Shown piece by piece: positions 36,859 to 45,632 of a stretch of DNA of 64,000 nucleotides (positions are counted from its first letter, which is position 1; every line of letters starts with the position of its first letter). The stretch lies in assembly GCF_014138285.1 (NCBI RefSeq), contig NZ_JACGXN010000006.1:62001-126000 (forward strand), written 5' to 3'. The DNA is from Phyllobacterium myrsinacearum. Its GTDB lineage: Bacteria; Pseudomonadota; Alphaproteobacteria; Rhizobiales; Rhizobiaceae. Under the pieces are notes generated by a model. That model was not told where the DNA came from, ran no database searches, and saw nothing but the letters and a program-made list of their open reading frames with translations. A program made the translations under genes and the position numbers.

Positions 36859-39738
36859 CTACTGGCAGGCTTCACAGTCAGGATCATTGATCGAACAGGC
36901 ATTACCGGCTGGTTCCGACAGAATGATCGGTTCGGCAATCGGCTTGGCGGCGACGGCATTGAGTTTGCCATCGGTGCCTTTCAACGTGGACTTTTCTACG
37001 TGCGAGGCCGAGCGCGAGCGCAGGTAGTAGGTCGTCTTCAGGCCGCTGTTCCAGGCGAGGCGATAAAGCTCGTCGAGCTTCTTGCCGCTTGGGTTTGCAA
37101 TGTAGAGATTGAGGGACTGGGCTTGATCGATCCATTTCTGCCGGCGCGAGGCCGCGGCAATCAGCCATGCGCTGTCGATTTCGAACGCTGTGGCATAGAG
37201 GGCCTTGAGGTCGTCCGGGATACGGTCGATTTCACCAACCGAACCGTCGAAATATTTCAGGTCCGAAATCATCACCTCGTCCCACAGGCCGCGCTTCTTC
37301 AGGTCATGCACGAGGGCCGCATTCACGACGGTGAAGTCACCCGACATATTGGATTTGACGAAGAGATTCTGATAGGCGGGCTCGATGGACTGGGCAACAC
37401 CGCAAATATTCGAAATCGTTGCGGTGGGTGCAATTGCCATGGTGTTGGAATTGCGCATTCCGGTTTTCATCATTCTCTTGCGCAGGGCTTCCCAATCAAG
37501 GGTAATGCTGCGGTCCATCGAAAGCTTGGCACCGGCTGCCGTGCGGGCCTGATCAAGCAGTTCGATGGAATCGATCGGGAGAATGCCTTTTGACCAGAGC
37601 GAGCCGCCGAAACTTGGATAGCTGCCGCGTTCGCTGGCGAGGTCAACCGACGCCGAAATGGCATGATAAGAAATGGCTTCCATGCTGAGATCGGCGAAAG
37701 CCACGGCTTCGTTGGAGGCGTAGGGAATACGCAATGCCTGCAATGCATCCTGGAAACCCATCAAACCGAGACCGACCGGACGGTGACGCAGGTTGGAATG
37801 GCGCGCTTCCGGAATAGTGTAGAAATTGATGTCGATGACATTGTCGAGCATGCGCATGGCTGTTGCCACAGTGCGCGCCAGACGCTCAAGATCGAGACCT
37901 TCGGCTGCAATGTGGTTGGCAAGATTGATCGAGCCGAGGTTGCACACCGCAACTTCATCCTTCGATGTGTTGAGGGTAATTTCCGTACACAGGTTCGAAG
38001 AATGCACTACGCCAACATGCCCCTGAGGCGAGCGGATATTGCAGGGGTCCTTGAACGTGACCCATGGGTGGCCGGTCTCGAACAGCATGGTGAGAATTCG
38101 GCGCCAGAGATCCAGAGCCCGCACCACGCGGGAGACGCGCATTTCGCCACGCGCAGCCTTGGCTTCATAGGCCTCGTAGGCAATTTTGAAGTCCGCGCCG
38201 TAGAGATCATGCAGATCAGGTGTCTCGTCGGGCGAGAAAAGGGTCCATGGCTCGTCCTTTTCCACGCGGCTCATGAACAGGTCAGGCACCCAATTGGCCG
38301 TGTTCATGTCATGGGTGCGGCGGCGGTCGTCACCGGTGTTCTTGCGCAGATCGAGGAACTCCTCGATGTCGACGTGCCAGGTCTCAAGATAGGCGCAGAC
38401 AGCGCCCTTGCGCTTGCCGCCCTGATTGACGGCGATGGCCGTATCATTGGCCACTTTGAGGAACGGAACAACACCCTGGCTTTCACCGTTGGTGCCCTTG
38501 ATATGGGCGCCAAGACCACGCACCGGCGTCCAGTCATTGCCAAGGCCGCCGGAATATTTTGCCAGAAGCGCGTTGTCCTTCACCGCCTTGAAAATACCAT
38601 CGAGATCGTCGGCAACGGTGGTCAGGAAGCAGGAGGACAGCTGCGGACGCAGCGTGCCTGAGTTGAACAATGTCGGTGTGGATGCCATGAAGTCAAAGGA
38701 CGACAGCAGGTCGTAGAATTCGACGGCGCGTGCTTCCCGGTCGATCTCGCGGGTGGCGAGGCCCATGGCAACGCGCATCAGGAAGGCCTGCGGCAACTCG
38801 AACCGGATACCGCGTGTCTGCTGGAGATAACGATCGTAGAGTGTCTGCAGGCCGAGATACTGAAACTGCAGGTCGCGTTCCGGCTTCAGGGCTGCGGATA
38901 TTTTCCGCAGATCGAAGCGGGCCAGTTCCGGATCAAGCAATTCCGCTTCAATGCCAGCCTTTACATAGGCCGGGAAATAATCGGCATACCGCTCGGCCAT
39001 TTCGTGCTGGGTCGCCTGTTCAGGACGGCCGAAGACAAAGCTCAAGGCTTCTCGGCGCAGCTTGTCCAGAAGCAACCGGGCGGTGACGAAGGAGTAGTTC
39101 GGTTCGGTTTCAACGAGGGTGCGCGCTGCCAGAATGGGTGCAAGCGACAGTTCGTCGAGCGTAATGCCATCATAAAGGTTGCGCTGGGTTTCGCTGAGGA
39201 TCGGCGCGGCGCTCACCCCCTCAAGTCCTTCGCAGGCTTCGTCGATGATGCGCGCAAGCCGTACCGCATCGAGAGGAGCTTTGGTTCCGTCGAGTAGGGT
39301 AACGCTCAGTGACGGGCCGGTTTTGGCCACCGGTTCCGCCAGCTTCGCTCGTTCTCTCGCGCGTTCTTCCCGATAGAGAACATAGGCGCGTGCAACTTTG
39401 TGGTTTTCGCTGCGCATGAGGGCAAGCTCGACCTGATCCTGCACATCCTCGATGTGGAACAGGCGGCCTTCGCTGCTGCGGCGCTTCAAGGTTGTCACAA
39501 TGTCGGAGGTCAAGCCTTCGACGACATCATGCACGCGGCGCGAGCCGGCGGCGACATTGCCTTCAACAGCGAGGAAGGCTTTGGTCAGGGCAACGGTGAT
39601 TTTCAGCGGGTCGAACAGTGTCACCGAACCATTGCGGCGAATGACACGATAGCCGGGCTCGGTGAATGATGATTGTGTTTCGCCGGGACGAACGGGCGCA
39701 AGTCCATCGATGCCGGTGGTTTCAAGAGAAAGAGACAT
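36859..39738 (-). CDS. nrdA: Ribonucleotide reductase R1 subunit with tandem ATP cones
   Basis: A 959-residue catalytic subunit reducing ribonucleoside diphosphates. Two N-terminal ATP-cone-like regions are visible (about residues 30-125, with R-R-N-G-S-V-T-L-F-D-P-L-K-I, and about 140-225, with L-L-D-G-T-K-A-P-L-D-A-V-R-L-A), longer than E. coli NrdA (761). Active-site cysteines: S-S-C-F-L-T, N-L-C-T-E-I (thiyl radical site) and V-C-N-L-G-S; the C-terminal shuttle pair is C-E-A-C-Q. The start ATG at 39738 follows GGGG; a TTG at 39753 is less likely. The gene is preceded by a cobalamin riboswitch on the same strand. Confidence 0.96.
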   Translation of the reverse strand: MSLSLETTGIDGLAPVRPGETQSSFTEPGYRVIRRNGSVTLFDPLKITVALTKAFLAVEGNVAAGSRRVHDVVEGLTSDIVTTLKRRSSEGRLFHIEDVQDQVELALMRSENHKVARAYVLYREERARERAKLAEPVAKTGPSLSVTLLDGTKAPLDAVRLARIIDEACEGLEGVSAAPILSETQRNLYDGITLDELSLAPILAARTLVETEPNYSFVTARLLLDKLRREALSFVFGRPEQATQHEMAERYADYFPAYVKAGIEAELLDPELARFDLRKISAALKPERDLQFQYLGLQTLYDRYLQQTRGIRFELPQAFLMRVAMGLATREIDREARAVEFYDLLSSFDFMASTPTLFNSGTLRPQLSSCFLTTVADDLDGIFKAVKDNALLAKYSGGLGNDWTPVRGLGAHIKGTNGESQGVVPFLKVANDTAIAVNQGGKRKGAVCAYLETWHVDIEEFLDLRKNTGDDRRRTHDMNTANWVPDLFMSRVEKDEPWTLFSPDETPDLHDLYGADFKIAYEAYEAKAARGEMRVSRVVRALDLWRRILTMLFETGHPWVTFKDPCNIRSPQGHVGVVHSSNLCTEITLNTSKDEVAVCNLGSINLANHIAAEGLDLERLARTVATAMRMLDNVIDINFYTIPEARHSNLRHRPVGLGLMGFQDALQALRIPYASNEAVAFADLSMEAISYHAISASVDLASERGSYPSFGGSLWSKGILPIDSIELLDQARTAAGAKLSMDRSITLDWEALRKRMMKTGMRNSNTMAIAPTATISNICGVAQSIEPAYQNLFVKSNMSGDFTVVNAALVHDLKKRGLWDEVMISDLKYFDGSVGEIDRIPDDLKALYATAFEIDSAWLIAAASRRQKWIDQAQSLNLYIANPSGKKLDELYRLAWNSGLKTTYYLRSRSASHVEKSTLKGTDGKLNAVAAKPIAEPIILSEPAGNACSINDPDCEACQ

Positions 39739-39858
39739 GTGCTTATACCCCAAAAGTTGGGGGCAAAGGTCGAGCGCACGCGTGCAAAGAGAGAGTCAGC
39801 TTGCGGCTGACCATTGCAAGCGACACACCGGGACACCCCGCCCGTGGACGTTCATCAT

Positions 39859-40043
39859 GTTATGGCAGGTCTCCTGGCTCACAGGTCGGCGCTGGTGTCG
39901 GCCTTCCCGAAGCTGGGCTTCAGTGGCATTGTCGACAACAACTCGCTGTTTACAGTTGCGGGGGCAGCGCCGGCATCAATGTCAACGACATCTCACCGGC
40001 TTCCCTCTTAGCTCCCGGTCTTGCGACTCGGTAGAACCATAAC
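39859..40043 (-). promoter_or_regulatory. Cobalamin riboswitch upstream of nrdA
   Basis: On the minus strand the conserved elements occur in order: GGTTCTACCG at the 5' end, AAGAGGGAAGCCGGTGAGA, the B12 box CCGCAACTGTAAACAGCGAG, GCCACTG, GGGAAGGC, and the terminal GAGCCAGGAGACCTGCC, all diagnostic of the Cbl aptamer. It ends 120 bases before the nrdA start. No obvious intrinsic terminator follows; control could be on translation. It should switch off nrdA-nrdB-71aa-cobF when B12 is plentiful. The 39739-40106 gap holds nothing else recognised. Confidence 0.93.
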
Positions 40044-40106
40044 ATCTATATTTAGTATCAAATCGTCATCTGCAGTCAATAGGTAGATGGCGATATCTTC
40101 AATTAC

Positions 40107-40898
40107 TCAGAGTACTGCGGACTGCGGCAGAACGAACGGTACGGATTTGCCGGGCAGACCACCCACCTTGAGCGCACATTCATAAACACGCAAGATACGG
40201 TCATCCGTCAAGACTTCCATAGGTGTACCCACAGAATCAGCCCGTCCCCCATGCATAACCACAATACGGTCGGCAAACATGGAGGTAAGGTTAAGGTCGT
40301 GTAGGATCGCGATGACCCCGCCCCCGCGATCGGCAAAATCGCGGGCAATCTGCATGATGATAAGCTGATGTTTGATGTCGAGGCTCGAAACCGGCTCATC
40401 GAGAAAGAGGAAACGCGGCTGGCCGTCCAGCACCGGTTGCCAGACCTGACAGAGAACGCGCGCCAGTTGCACGCGCTGCTGTTCGCCGCCGGAGAGTTCC
40501 TGATAAAAACGTCCGCCGAAGCCGTCAAGATCAACACGCTCGAGTGCTTCGTCAGGCAGCGTATCCATACTGTGGCGCGAAGCGCCGGAACGGCCGCTGG
40601 TCATTCCCAGCTTGACGATCTCACGCACGGTAAACGGAAAGGACAGCGAAGTGGATTGCGGCAGGATCGCCCGCATGGTTGCCATCTGCCAAAGCTTCAA
40701 CCGGTTGATGGGCGCGCCGTTGATGCTGATTGTCCCGTCATACGGCAGATCGCCCGAGAGCGCGCGCATGAGGGTAGTTTTGCCTGATCCGTTAGGGCCG
40801 ACGATAACAGTGAATGCGCCTGCCTCTGCATCAAAGGATATGTCCTCGACAATTCTGCTTCGGCCGAGGGATACGGAGACATTGGTAACACGGATCAT
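40107..40898 (-). CDS. hmuV: Haemin ABC importer ATPase HmuV
   Basis: A 263-residue ATPase: Walker A G-P-N-G-S-G-K-T-T, signature L-S-G-G-E-Q-Q-R-V-Q-L-A-R, Walker B F-L-F-L-D-E-P-V-S-S-L-D, H-loop I-L-H-D-L-N. The start is at M-I-R-V-T (40898), two bases after the hmuU stop; the same frame runs open to 41336 across hmuU but that part is an arginine/cysteine-rich shadow. Last gene of hemP-hmuS-hmuT-hmuU-hmuV. Confidence 0.94.
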   Translation of the reverse strand: MIRVTNVSVSLGRSRIVEDISFDAEAGAFTVIVGPNGSGKTTLMRALSGDLPYDGTISINGAPINRLKLWQMATMRAILPQSTSLSFPFTVREIVKLGMTSGRSGASRHSMDTLPDEALERVDLDGFGGRFYQELSGGEQQRVQLARVLCQVWQPVLDGQPRFLFLDEPVSSLDIKHQLIIMQIARDFADRGGGVIAILHDLNLTSMFADRIVVMHGGRADSVGTPMEVLTDDRILRVYECALKVGGLPGKSVPFVLPQSAVL

Positions 40899-40900
40899 GG

Positions 40901-42022
40901 TCAGAGGTCCAGAATGCCGCGGCGACGCAGCAATATCCACAGGAAGAACGGTGCACCGACGGCGGCCGTGACAATACCGATCGGCAATTCGGATGGAGCA
41001 ACGATTGTCCGGCTGACCGCATCGGCAATCAGCAGCAGGCTGGCGCCGAGCAGAGCCGCCGCCGGCAGGAGATAGCGATGATCGGGACCGATCACGAGGC
41101 GCAGAAGATGCGGGACGACGACACCGACAAAGCCGATGCCGCCACTCACCGCAACCGATGCGCCGGTGGCCGCAGCGACCGTGACAATGGCGATGCGTTT
41201 GAAGCGCTGAACAGGAATACCGAGATGGCTGGCCGATGCTTCGCCCAGTGCCAGGCCATTCAGCCCGCGGGCAAGGAATGGCGAAATAATGAGGGCCAGC
41301 GCAATCAGCGGGCCCGACGCTGCAATCTTGACCCAATTTGCTCCCGCCAGTGATCCGAGACCCCAGAAAGTGAGATCGCGCAATTGCTTGTCGTCGGCCA
41401 CGTAGACCAGCACACCGATATAGGCGGCGGCCATGGCACCAAGCGCGATACCAGCGAGGAGCATGGTAGCGATGGACGTCTGCCCGCGCCGTGTTGCGAC
41501 ACGGTACAAGATGAGCGTAAAGATCAGGGCGCCGAAAAAGGCGGCAAGCGGCAGCGCGTAAAGTCCGAATATCGCAATGACAGGGGCGAGAAACGTTCCA
41601 CCCAGAACAATGACACTGACGGCACCGAGCCCGGCACCTGCGGAAACGCCCACGATACCCGGATCAGCCAGCGGATTGCGAAACAATCCCTGCATGACCG
41701 CACCCGATACGGCCAGTGAAGCGCCGATCAGGGTGCCGAGGATGACCCGGGGTAGGCGTATATCGTAGATAATGATGCGGTCACGGACCGAAAGTGCATT
41801 GTCTGTGATATCGGATCCTGCGATCAGGGACTTCACGACGGATACAACCGAAGCATCGGAGGCACCGAAGGCAAGACTGAAAAGGATGGTGGCAATGAGC
41901 GCGACGCACAGGCACGCGATCACTGACCGGGCGAGTGCCGACCGGTCACCATCAGGGCGTGGTTTCTTACCGCCCTGTGCGGAAGCAAGGACGGCGGGCT
42001 TTCTCAAGATTGCCTCACTCAT
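40901..42022 (-). CDS. hmuU: Haemin ABC importer permease HmuU
   Basis: A 373-residue FecCD-type permease with about ten helices; conserved R-L-P-R-V-I-L-G-T-L-I-G-A-S-L and N-P-L-A-D-P-G-I-V-G-V-S-A-G-A, then G-G-I-G-F-V-G-V-V-V-P-H. Its start overlaps the hmuT stop (ATGA). Moves haem across the inner membrane with HmuT and HmuV. Confidence 0.94.
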   Translation of the reverse strand: MSEAILRKPAVLASAQGGKKPRPDGDRSALARSVIACLCVALIATILFSLAFGASDASVVSVVKSLIAGSDITDNALSVRDRIIIYDIRLPRVILGTLIGASLAVSGAVMQGLFRNPLADPGIVGVSAGAGLGAVSVIVLGGTFLAPVIAIFGLYALPLAAFFGALIFTLILYRVATRRGQTSIATMLLAGIALGAMAAAYIGVLVYVADDKQLRDLTFWGLGSLAGANWVKIAASGPLIALALIISPFLARGLNGLALGEASASHLGIPVQRFKRIAIVTVAAATGASVAVSGGIGFVGVVVPHLLRLVIGPDHRYLLPAAALLGASLLLIADAVSRTIVAPSELPIGIVTAAVGAPFFLWILLRRRGILDL

Positions 42023-42930
42023 TGGCTCAGTTCATTGCCGTAGATGGCTTCTGCCAGCTCGTGGATTGCCTTGGGTGCGCGTGGGCCAAAACCAAGCAGA
42101 TACTGACCACCCATGCGGATGATCTTCTTGTCTTTGCCGGCAGGTGTTGCGGCAATCGCCGCATTGGCAAGAAGATCGGCATTGTCGGAAGAATGGTCAC
42201 CACCGCGATCCATGACCAGAATGACATCGGGCTTGGCCGTAATGATCGCCTCGTCCGTCAAGGCCTTGTATCCGGGATATTCCGTGATCGCATTATCGGC
42301 ACCGGCCAGTGCAATGATGCCGTTGGCCGCTGTCTTGGTGCCTGACGCCATGATCTTGCCACCCTGAGCGCTGAGGACGAACAGGACTCGCTTGCGGTTC
42401 TTGATGTTTTTCGTTGCGTCTTCGGCCGCCAGCAGATCCTTCTCGACCTGCGAGGCCAGTTTTTCCGCCTTGTCATCAACCCCAAGTGCCGTCCCCACCA
42501 CGCGTATCTTCGCCGAGATGCTTTGGCCCGTATAATCTTCCGGCACGAAAACGAAGGGCACGCTGGCCTTCTTCAGGACGTCGATGGTTTCCTTGGGGCC
42601 GCTGCCTTCAACGGCGATGATCGCTGTCGGATTGATGGAGAGGACTCCTTCGGGGGACAGCGCGCGCATATAGCCGACGTTTGGCAGCTTCTGCGCCGCT
42701 TCCGGGTAGGTACTTGTCTGGTCGCGGCCGACAAGGTGCCCCTCTTCTCCCAGCGCATAGACGATTTCAGTAATGGAATCGCCAATGGACACCACGCGGG
42801 CCGCATCGGGAAGGCGTCCGGTTATTTCTTCTGCAGAAGCCATGCCTTGCGGGGATACCAATGCCATCACCGTGGCAAGCGAAGTCGCAATAAGAAGTCT
42901 CGTCGGCTTGCTCTGGCGTTTAACAGACAT
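42019..42930 (-). CDS. hmuT: Periplasmic haem-binding protein HmuT
   Basis: A 303-residue class III binding protein. Signal peptide to about residue 33 (I-A-T-S-L-A-T-V-M-A-L-V...G-M-A-S-A-E). Mature protein has R-V-V-S-I-G-D-S-I-T-E-I-V-Y-A-L-G and L-P-N-V-G-Y-M-R-A-L-S-P-E-G, both standard in HmuT. The ATG at 42930 has AAGGA at 7 bases; the ATG two codons upstream is too close. Couples with hmuS upstream (gap 10 bases). Confidence 0.93.
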   Translation of the reverse strand: MSVKRQSKPTRLLIATSLATVMALVSPQGMASAEEITGRLPDAARVVSIGDSITEIVYALGEEGHLVGRDQTSTYPEAAQKLPNVGYMRALSPEGVLSINPTAIIAVEGSGPKETIDVLKKASVPFVFVPEDYTGQSISAKIRVVGTALGVDDKAEKLASQVEKDLLAAEDATKNIKNRKRVLFVLSAQGGKIMASGTKTAANGIIALAGADNAITEYPGYKALTDEAIITAKPDVILVMDRGGDHSSDNADLLANAAIAATPAGKDKKIIRMGGQYLLGFGPRAPKAIHELAEAIYGNELSQ

Positions 42931-42940
42931 GTTCATTTCC

Positions 42941-43999
42941 TTAAGCGGCCGAACGCATGATGCGCGGCAGGTTTTCAACAAGCTGGCGCCAGTCTTCCCG
43001 TTCGCCTGAACCTTCATAGCGCTTGCCAAAAAACTGGATGATCATTTCGCCTTCAGCGCAATAGGCTTCGAGCGATGTCACATGGCCGTCCTTGGTAGGT
43101 TTGCGCACAGCCCAAAGTTCAGCAATGTGGTCGAGACGCAGATGCATGTGAAACGTTTCATCGAGAATATTGAGCCATGGTCCCATCGGCTTGATGTTTG
43201 CGATCGGGCCGGAATGGATCTGGATGCAGCCACGATTGCCGACAAAGCACATGATCGGTATCTGCTCCTGCGCCGCATGGTGCATCATGGCGGTCAACGC
43301 ATCACGATCCAGCGCCCAAGCATAGTCCTGTCCGATCACCTGCACTGCCTGATGACGGGTCATCTTCAGCGCGCGTAGAATGCCGAAAAACTCGTGCACG
43401 TCCTTCATCTGTGTCCAACGGTCCCGCAGGCCGTCCGCATCAAGCTCGTGAATTTCCGCGGTCTTCTCCTCGGGCTTCGGGAGAGTTGTCAGTTCGATGC
43501 TTTGGGACTGATCATCAAGACGCAGCTTGGCAACAAGCGCGTGGTAGGCATCGAGATCCGAGACGGGGCGCAAATGAATTTTGTGGATTGCCTCACCGGT
43601 CGCATCAAAGAATTGAAGGCTGCGGCGGGTAAATTCGCCGTCCTGCTTTTCAACGGCGAAACCATGTGCCCAGCTATCGGGAAACAGACGCATGTCGATC
43701 TGCTCGCCAAGCAGCATGGATGCATGCTTGCCGACGATCGGCTTGTCATAGACGCCGATCTTTTCATGTACGGCGCTTTCGTTGCGTGTCAGGGCCATGA
43801 CCTCGCCCAAAGTCTGTATCTCGGTCAGGAAGGTCTCGATGCGCGGCGTGATGCGAATAACATTGAGACCGCAAAAGGCTGCAACCAGATCAGCCTCGGT
43901 GATACCCAGTTGCTGTGCGAGATCACGCTCGCGCATTTTGGGATTGTCTGCCCGTGCCTGCCGGATGTCGTGGGGTTCTGGCTTGTGCGTATCAGTCAT
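42941..43999 (-). CDS. hmuS: Haem-degrading/transport factor HmuS (HemS family)
   Basis: A 352-residue cytoplasmic haem-handling protein with two HemS-like repeats (N-terminal R-N-E-S-A-V-H-E-K-I-G and C-terminal G-N-R-G-C-I-Q-I-H-S-G-P-I). It receives haem from the HmuTUV importer and participates in iron release. Separated from hemP by 24 bases and from hmuT by 10, in one operon. Confidence 0.93.
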   Translation of the reverse strand: MTDTHKPEPHDIRQARADNPKMRERDLAQQLGITEADLVAAFCGLNVIRITPRIETFLTEIQTLGEVMALTRNESAVHEKIGVYDKPIVGKHASMLLGEQIDMRLFPDSWAHGFAVEKQDGEFTRRSLQFFDATGEAIHKIHLRPVSDLDAYHALVAKLRLDDQSQSIELTTLPKPEEKTAEIHELDADGLRDRWTQMKDVHEFFGILRALKMTRHQAVQVIGQDYAWALDRDALTAMMHHAAQEQIPIMCFVGNRGCIQIHSGPIANIKPMGPWLNILDETFHMHLRLDHIAELWAVRKPTKDGHVTSLEAYCAEGEMIIQFFGKRYEGSGEREDWRQLVENLPRIMRSAA

Positions 44000-44023
44000 G
44001 GTCTCTGGATGCCTATCAATACG

Positions 44024-44233
44024 TTATTTGTTGAGAATGAGCTTGCCCTGGCGGGTGATTTTGAGGCGGTAGAGCGAACCGGCATGTTCGATACCCACTT
44101 CATTGGACCCATCGAACAGGATTTCGCTGCCATAGACGCGCATGTCAGATTGAGAAATCGGCATGATCTCTCGTGCGATGGGCGCCAACCTTGGCAGCCG
44201 GACCTGCAGATCGATGATTTGACGTCGTGACAT
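44024..44233 (-). CDS. hemP: HemP/HmuP haem-uptake small protein
   Basis: A 69-residue protein whose C-terminal part is the HemP domain: S-E-I-L-F-D-G-S-N-E-V-G-I-E-H-A-G-S-L-Y, followed by L-K-I-T-R-Q-G-K-L-I-L-N-K. HmuP in related bacteria is needed to activate the outer-membrane haem receptor gene and begins haem operons. First gene of the haem operon; the promoter region carries an iron box at 44292-44306. The haem receptor itself is not in the window. Confidence 0.9.
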   Translation of the reverse strand: MSRRQIIDLQVRLPRLAPIAREIMPISQSDMRVYGSEILFDGSNEVGIEHAGSLYRLKITRQGKLILNK

Positions 44234-44291
44234 TGTGGCCAGCCTTTTCGTGCTGTCGCCCCGGACCAGTCCGGAAGCGGATATTCAAACT

Positions 44292-44306
44292 TGACTCGTG
44301 TGGTCA
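44292..44306. promoter_or_regulatory. Candidate iron-responsive operator upstream of hemP, with flanking GAGTCAA repeats
   Basis: TGA-CTCGTGTGG-TCA fits the RirA operator pattern TGA-N9-TCA, 59 bases before hemP. Two direct copies of GAGTCAA (44330-44336, 44338-44344) and an inverted TTGACTC (44291-44297) surround it and could supply -35 boxes on the minus strand. The rest of the 44234-44611 gap holds only the terminator at 44568-44589 and no recognised gene. Confidence 0.6.
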
Positions 44307-44567
44307 TATTTATTACTCAACATAAAGAGGAGTCAACGAGTCAAGTTAGTTGGCGCTTGAAAAAGTTCATGAAAACTGCGCTCAACCCGGTTGCCTCAGG
44401 CAATCGGAACCAGTGACAGGAATTTTGCAGCAAGACTTGGCCGAAGCATGACCGCTGCTCCCGCCATACTTACCCTTGCAGCAAACAGGGTCGGCGTCGG
44501 GGCAAGAGTCCTCCCCGGCGCCAGCCCTGACGTTTGGTTTTGAAATTCTTGAGTGATGCACAAAAGA

Positions 44568-44589
44568 AAAAGGCCCGTGAGGGCCTTTT
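44568..44589 (-). terminator. Rho-independent terminator after the ribose-type importer operon
   Basis: Stem AAAAGGCCC/GGGCCTTTT with a 4-base loop followed, on the minus strand, by TTTTTCTTTT. It is 22 bases beyond the binding-protein stop at 44612, ending the operon that begins with the LacI gene. Confidence 0.9.
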
Positions 44590-44611
44590 CCGGTTTTGGG
44601 TGGTGTTCGCC

Positions 44612-45556
44612 TTAGAAAGGCGAATCCGGGAAGTAAAATTCCTTGGCATTTTCCTTGGTAACCAACGTCGCATCAAGGATATATTTGCCGCGCACCGGAA
44701 CCTGATCGTAGAAATTGGCCACTGTCAGTTCGAGTGCCGTCGCGATCATGGATGGCGGATAGAGAACATTGATCGGTGTCATGGCGTCGCCGTCGCTGAC
44801 CCGTTTGATCATGTCCTTCATGCCTGCACCGCCGATAACCATCTTGATATCGGTGCGCTTGGCCTGGCTGATGGCTTCGAGTACGCCGACAGCCATGTCG
44901 TCATCCTGGCACCAGACGGCATCGATCTTCGGGAACTTGGTCAGATAGTCCTGCATGACCTTGAAGGCATCATCGCGCGACCAGTTGCCGAACTGCTTGT
45001 CGAGCACCTTGATACCGCTTCCGGCGATGGCTTCGTCGAAGCCCTTCTGGCGTTCTTCATCGATGACAATCGGCAGACCGCGGATGACGACAACGTCGCC
45101 CGTGCCGAGCTTATCCTTCAAATATTTGCCAGCCACGCGGCCGAGTTCCGGATTGTTGCCGGCGACATACAGATCCTGAATCGTCGGATCGGAAAGCGCA
45201 CGGTCAACCACGGTGACGAAAACTCCCTTCGATTTGACCTGACGGATAGGGTCGGTCAACTCGTCGGAATTGTGCGGCAGGGTGACCAGGGCATCGATGC
45301 CCTGCGTGGTCAGATCTTCCAGCGCATTGGCCTGTGAAGCACCATCCGGTGAAGTCTTGATGATGATCTTGAGGCCTGGATGATTGGCTTCAAGGATCTT
45401 TGCGGCACGTTCAGCGTGATAGACGACGCCGCCCGTCCAGCCATGGTCGGCAGCCGGAATGGAGACAGCAATGCTGACTTTCTTGTCCTCGGCGTGAGCA
45501 AGGGTCATGCTCGAAGCGAGCAACGCCCCGGCAAGACCCAACATGAGTTTACGCAT
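44612..45556 (-). CDS. Ribose-type ABC substrate-binding protein (CUT2)
   Basis: A 314-residue periplasmic binding protein of the RbsB family: signal peptide to A-H-A (about residue 22), then [18 protein letters not shown] and G-I-D-A-L-V-T-L-P-H-N-S-D. The start at 45556 has GGGAGAG a few bases upstream; the frame is open to 45673 without homology. Last gene of the operon, unusual for a binding protein, with its own strong terminator. Ligand unknown; neighbours suggest a sugar or polyol oxidised after uptake. Confidence 0.93.
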   Translation of the reverse strand: MRKLMLGLAGALLASSMTLAHAEDKKVSIAVSIPAADHGWTGGVVYHAERAAKILEANHPGLKIIIKTSPDGASQANALEDLTTQGIDALVTLPHNSDELTDPIRQVKSKGVFVTVVDRALSDPTIQDLYVAGNNPELGRVAGKYLKDKLGTGDVVVIRGLPIVIDEERQKGFDEAIAGSGIKVLDKQFGNWSRDDAFKVMQDYLTKFPKIDAVWCQDDDMAVGVLEAISQAKRTDIKMVIGGAGMKDMIKRVSDGDAMTPINVLYPPSMIATALELTVANFYDQVPVRGKYILDATLVTKENAKEFYFPDSPF

Positions 45557-45632
45557 AATTCTCTCCCAAGTGTTGTGCGGGCCCTTGTTCCTCGGTCGGT
45601 GGGTGGCCCTTGTTCCCCCCTCCCAAACTTGA

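Noticed and set aside
40899-41336. Long N-terminal extension of hmuV
   Set aside because: The frame is open but reads as Arg/Cys-rich sequence within hmuU; hmuV homology begins at 40898.
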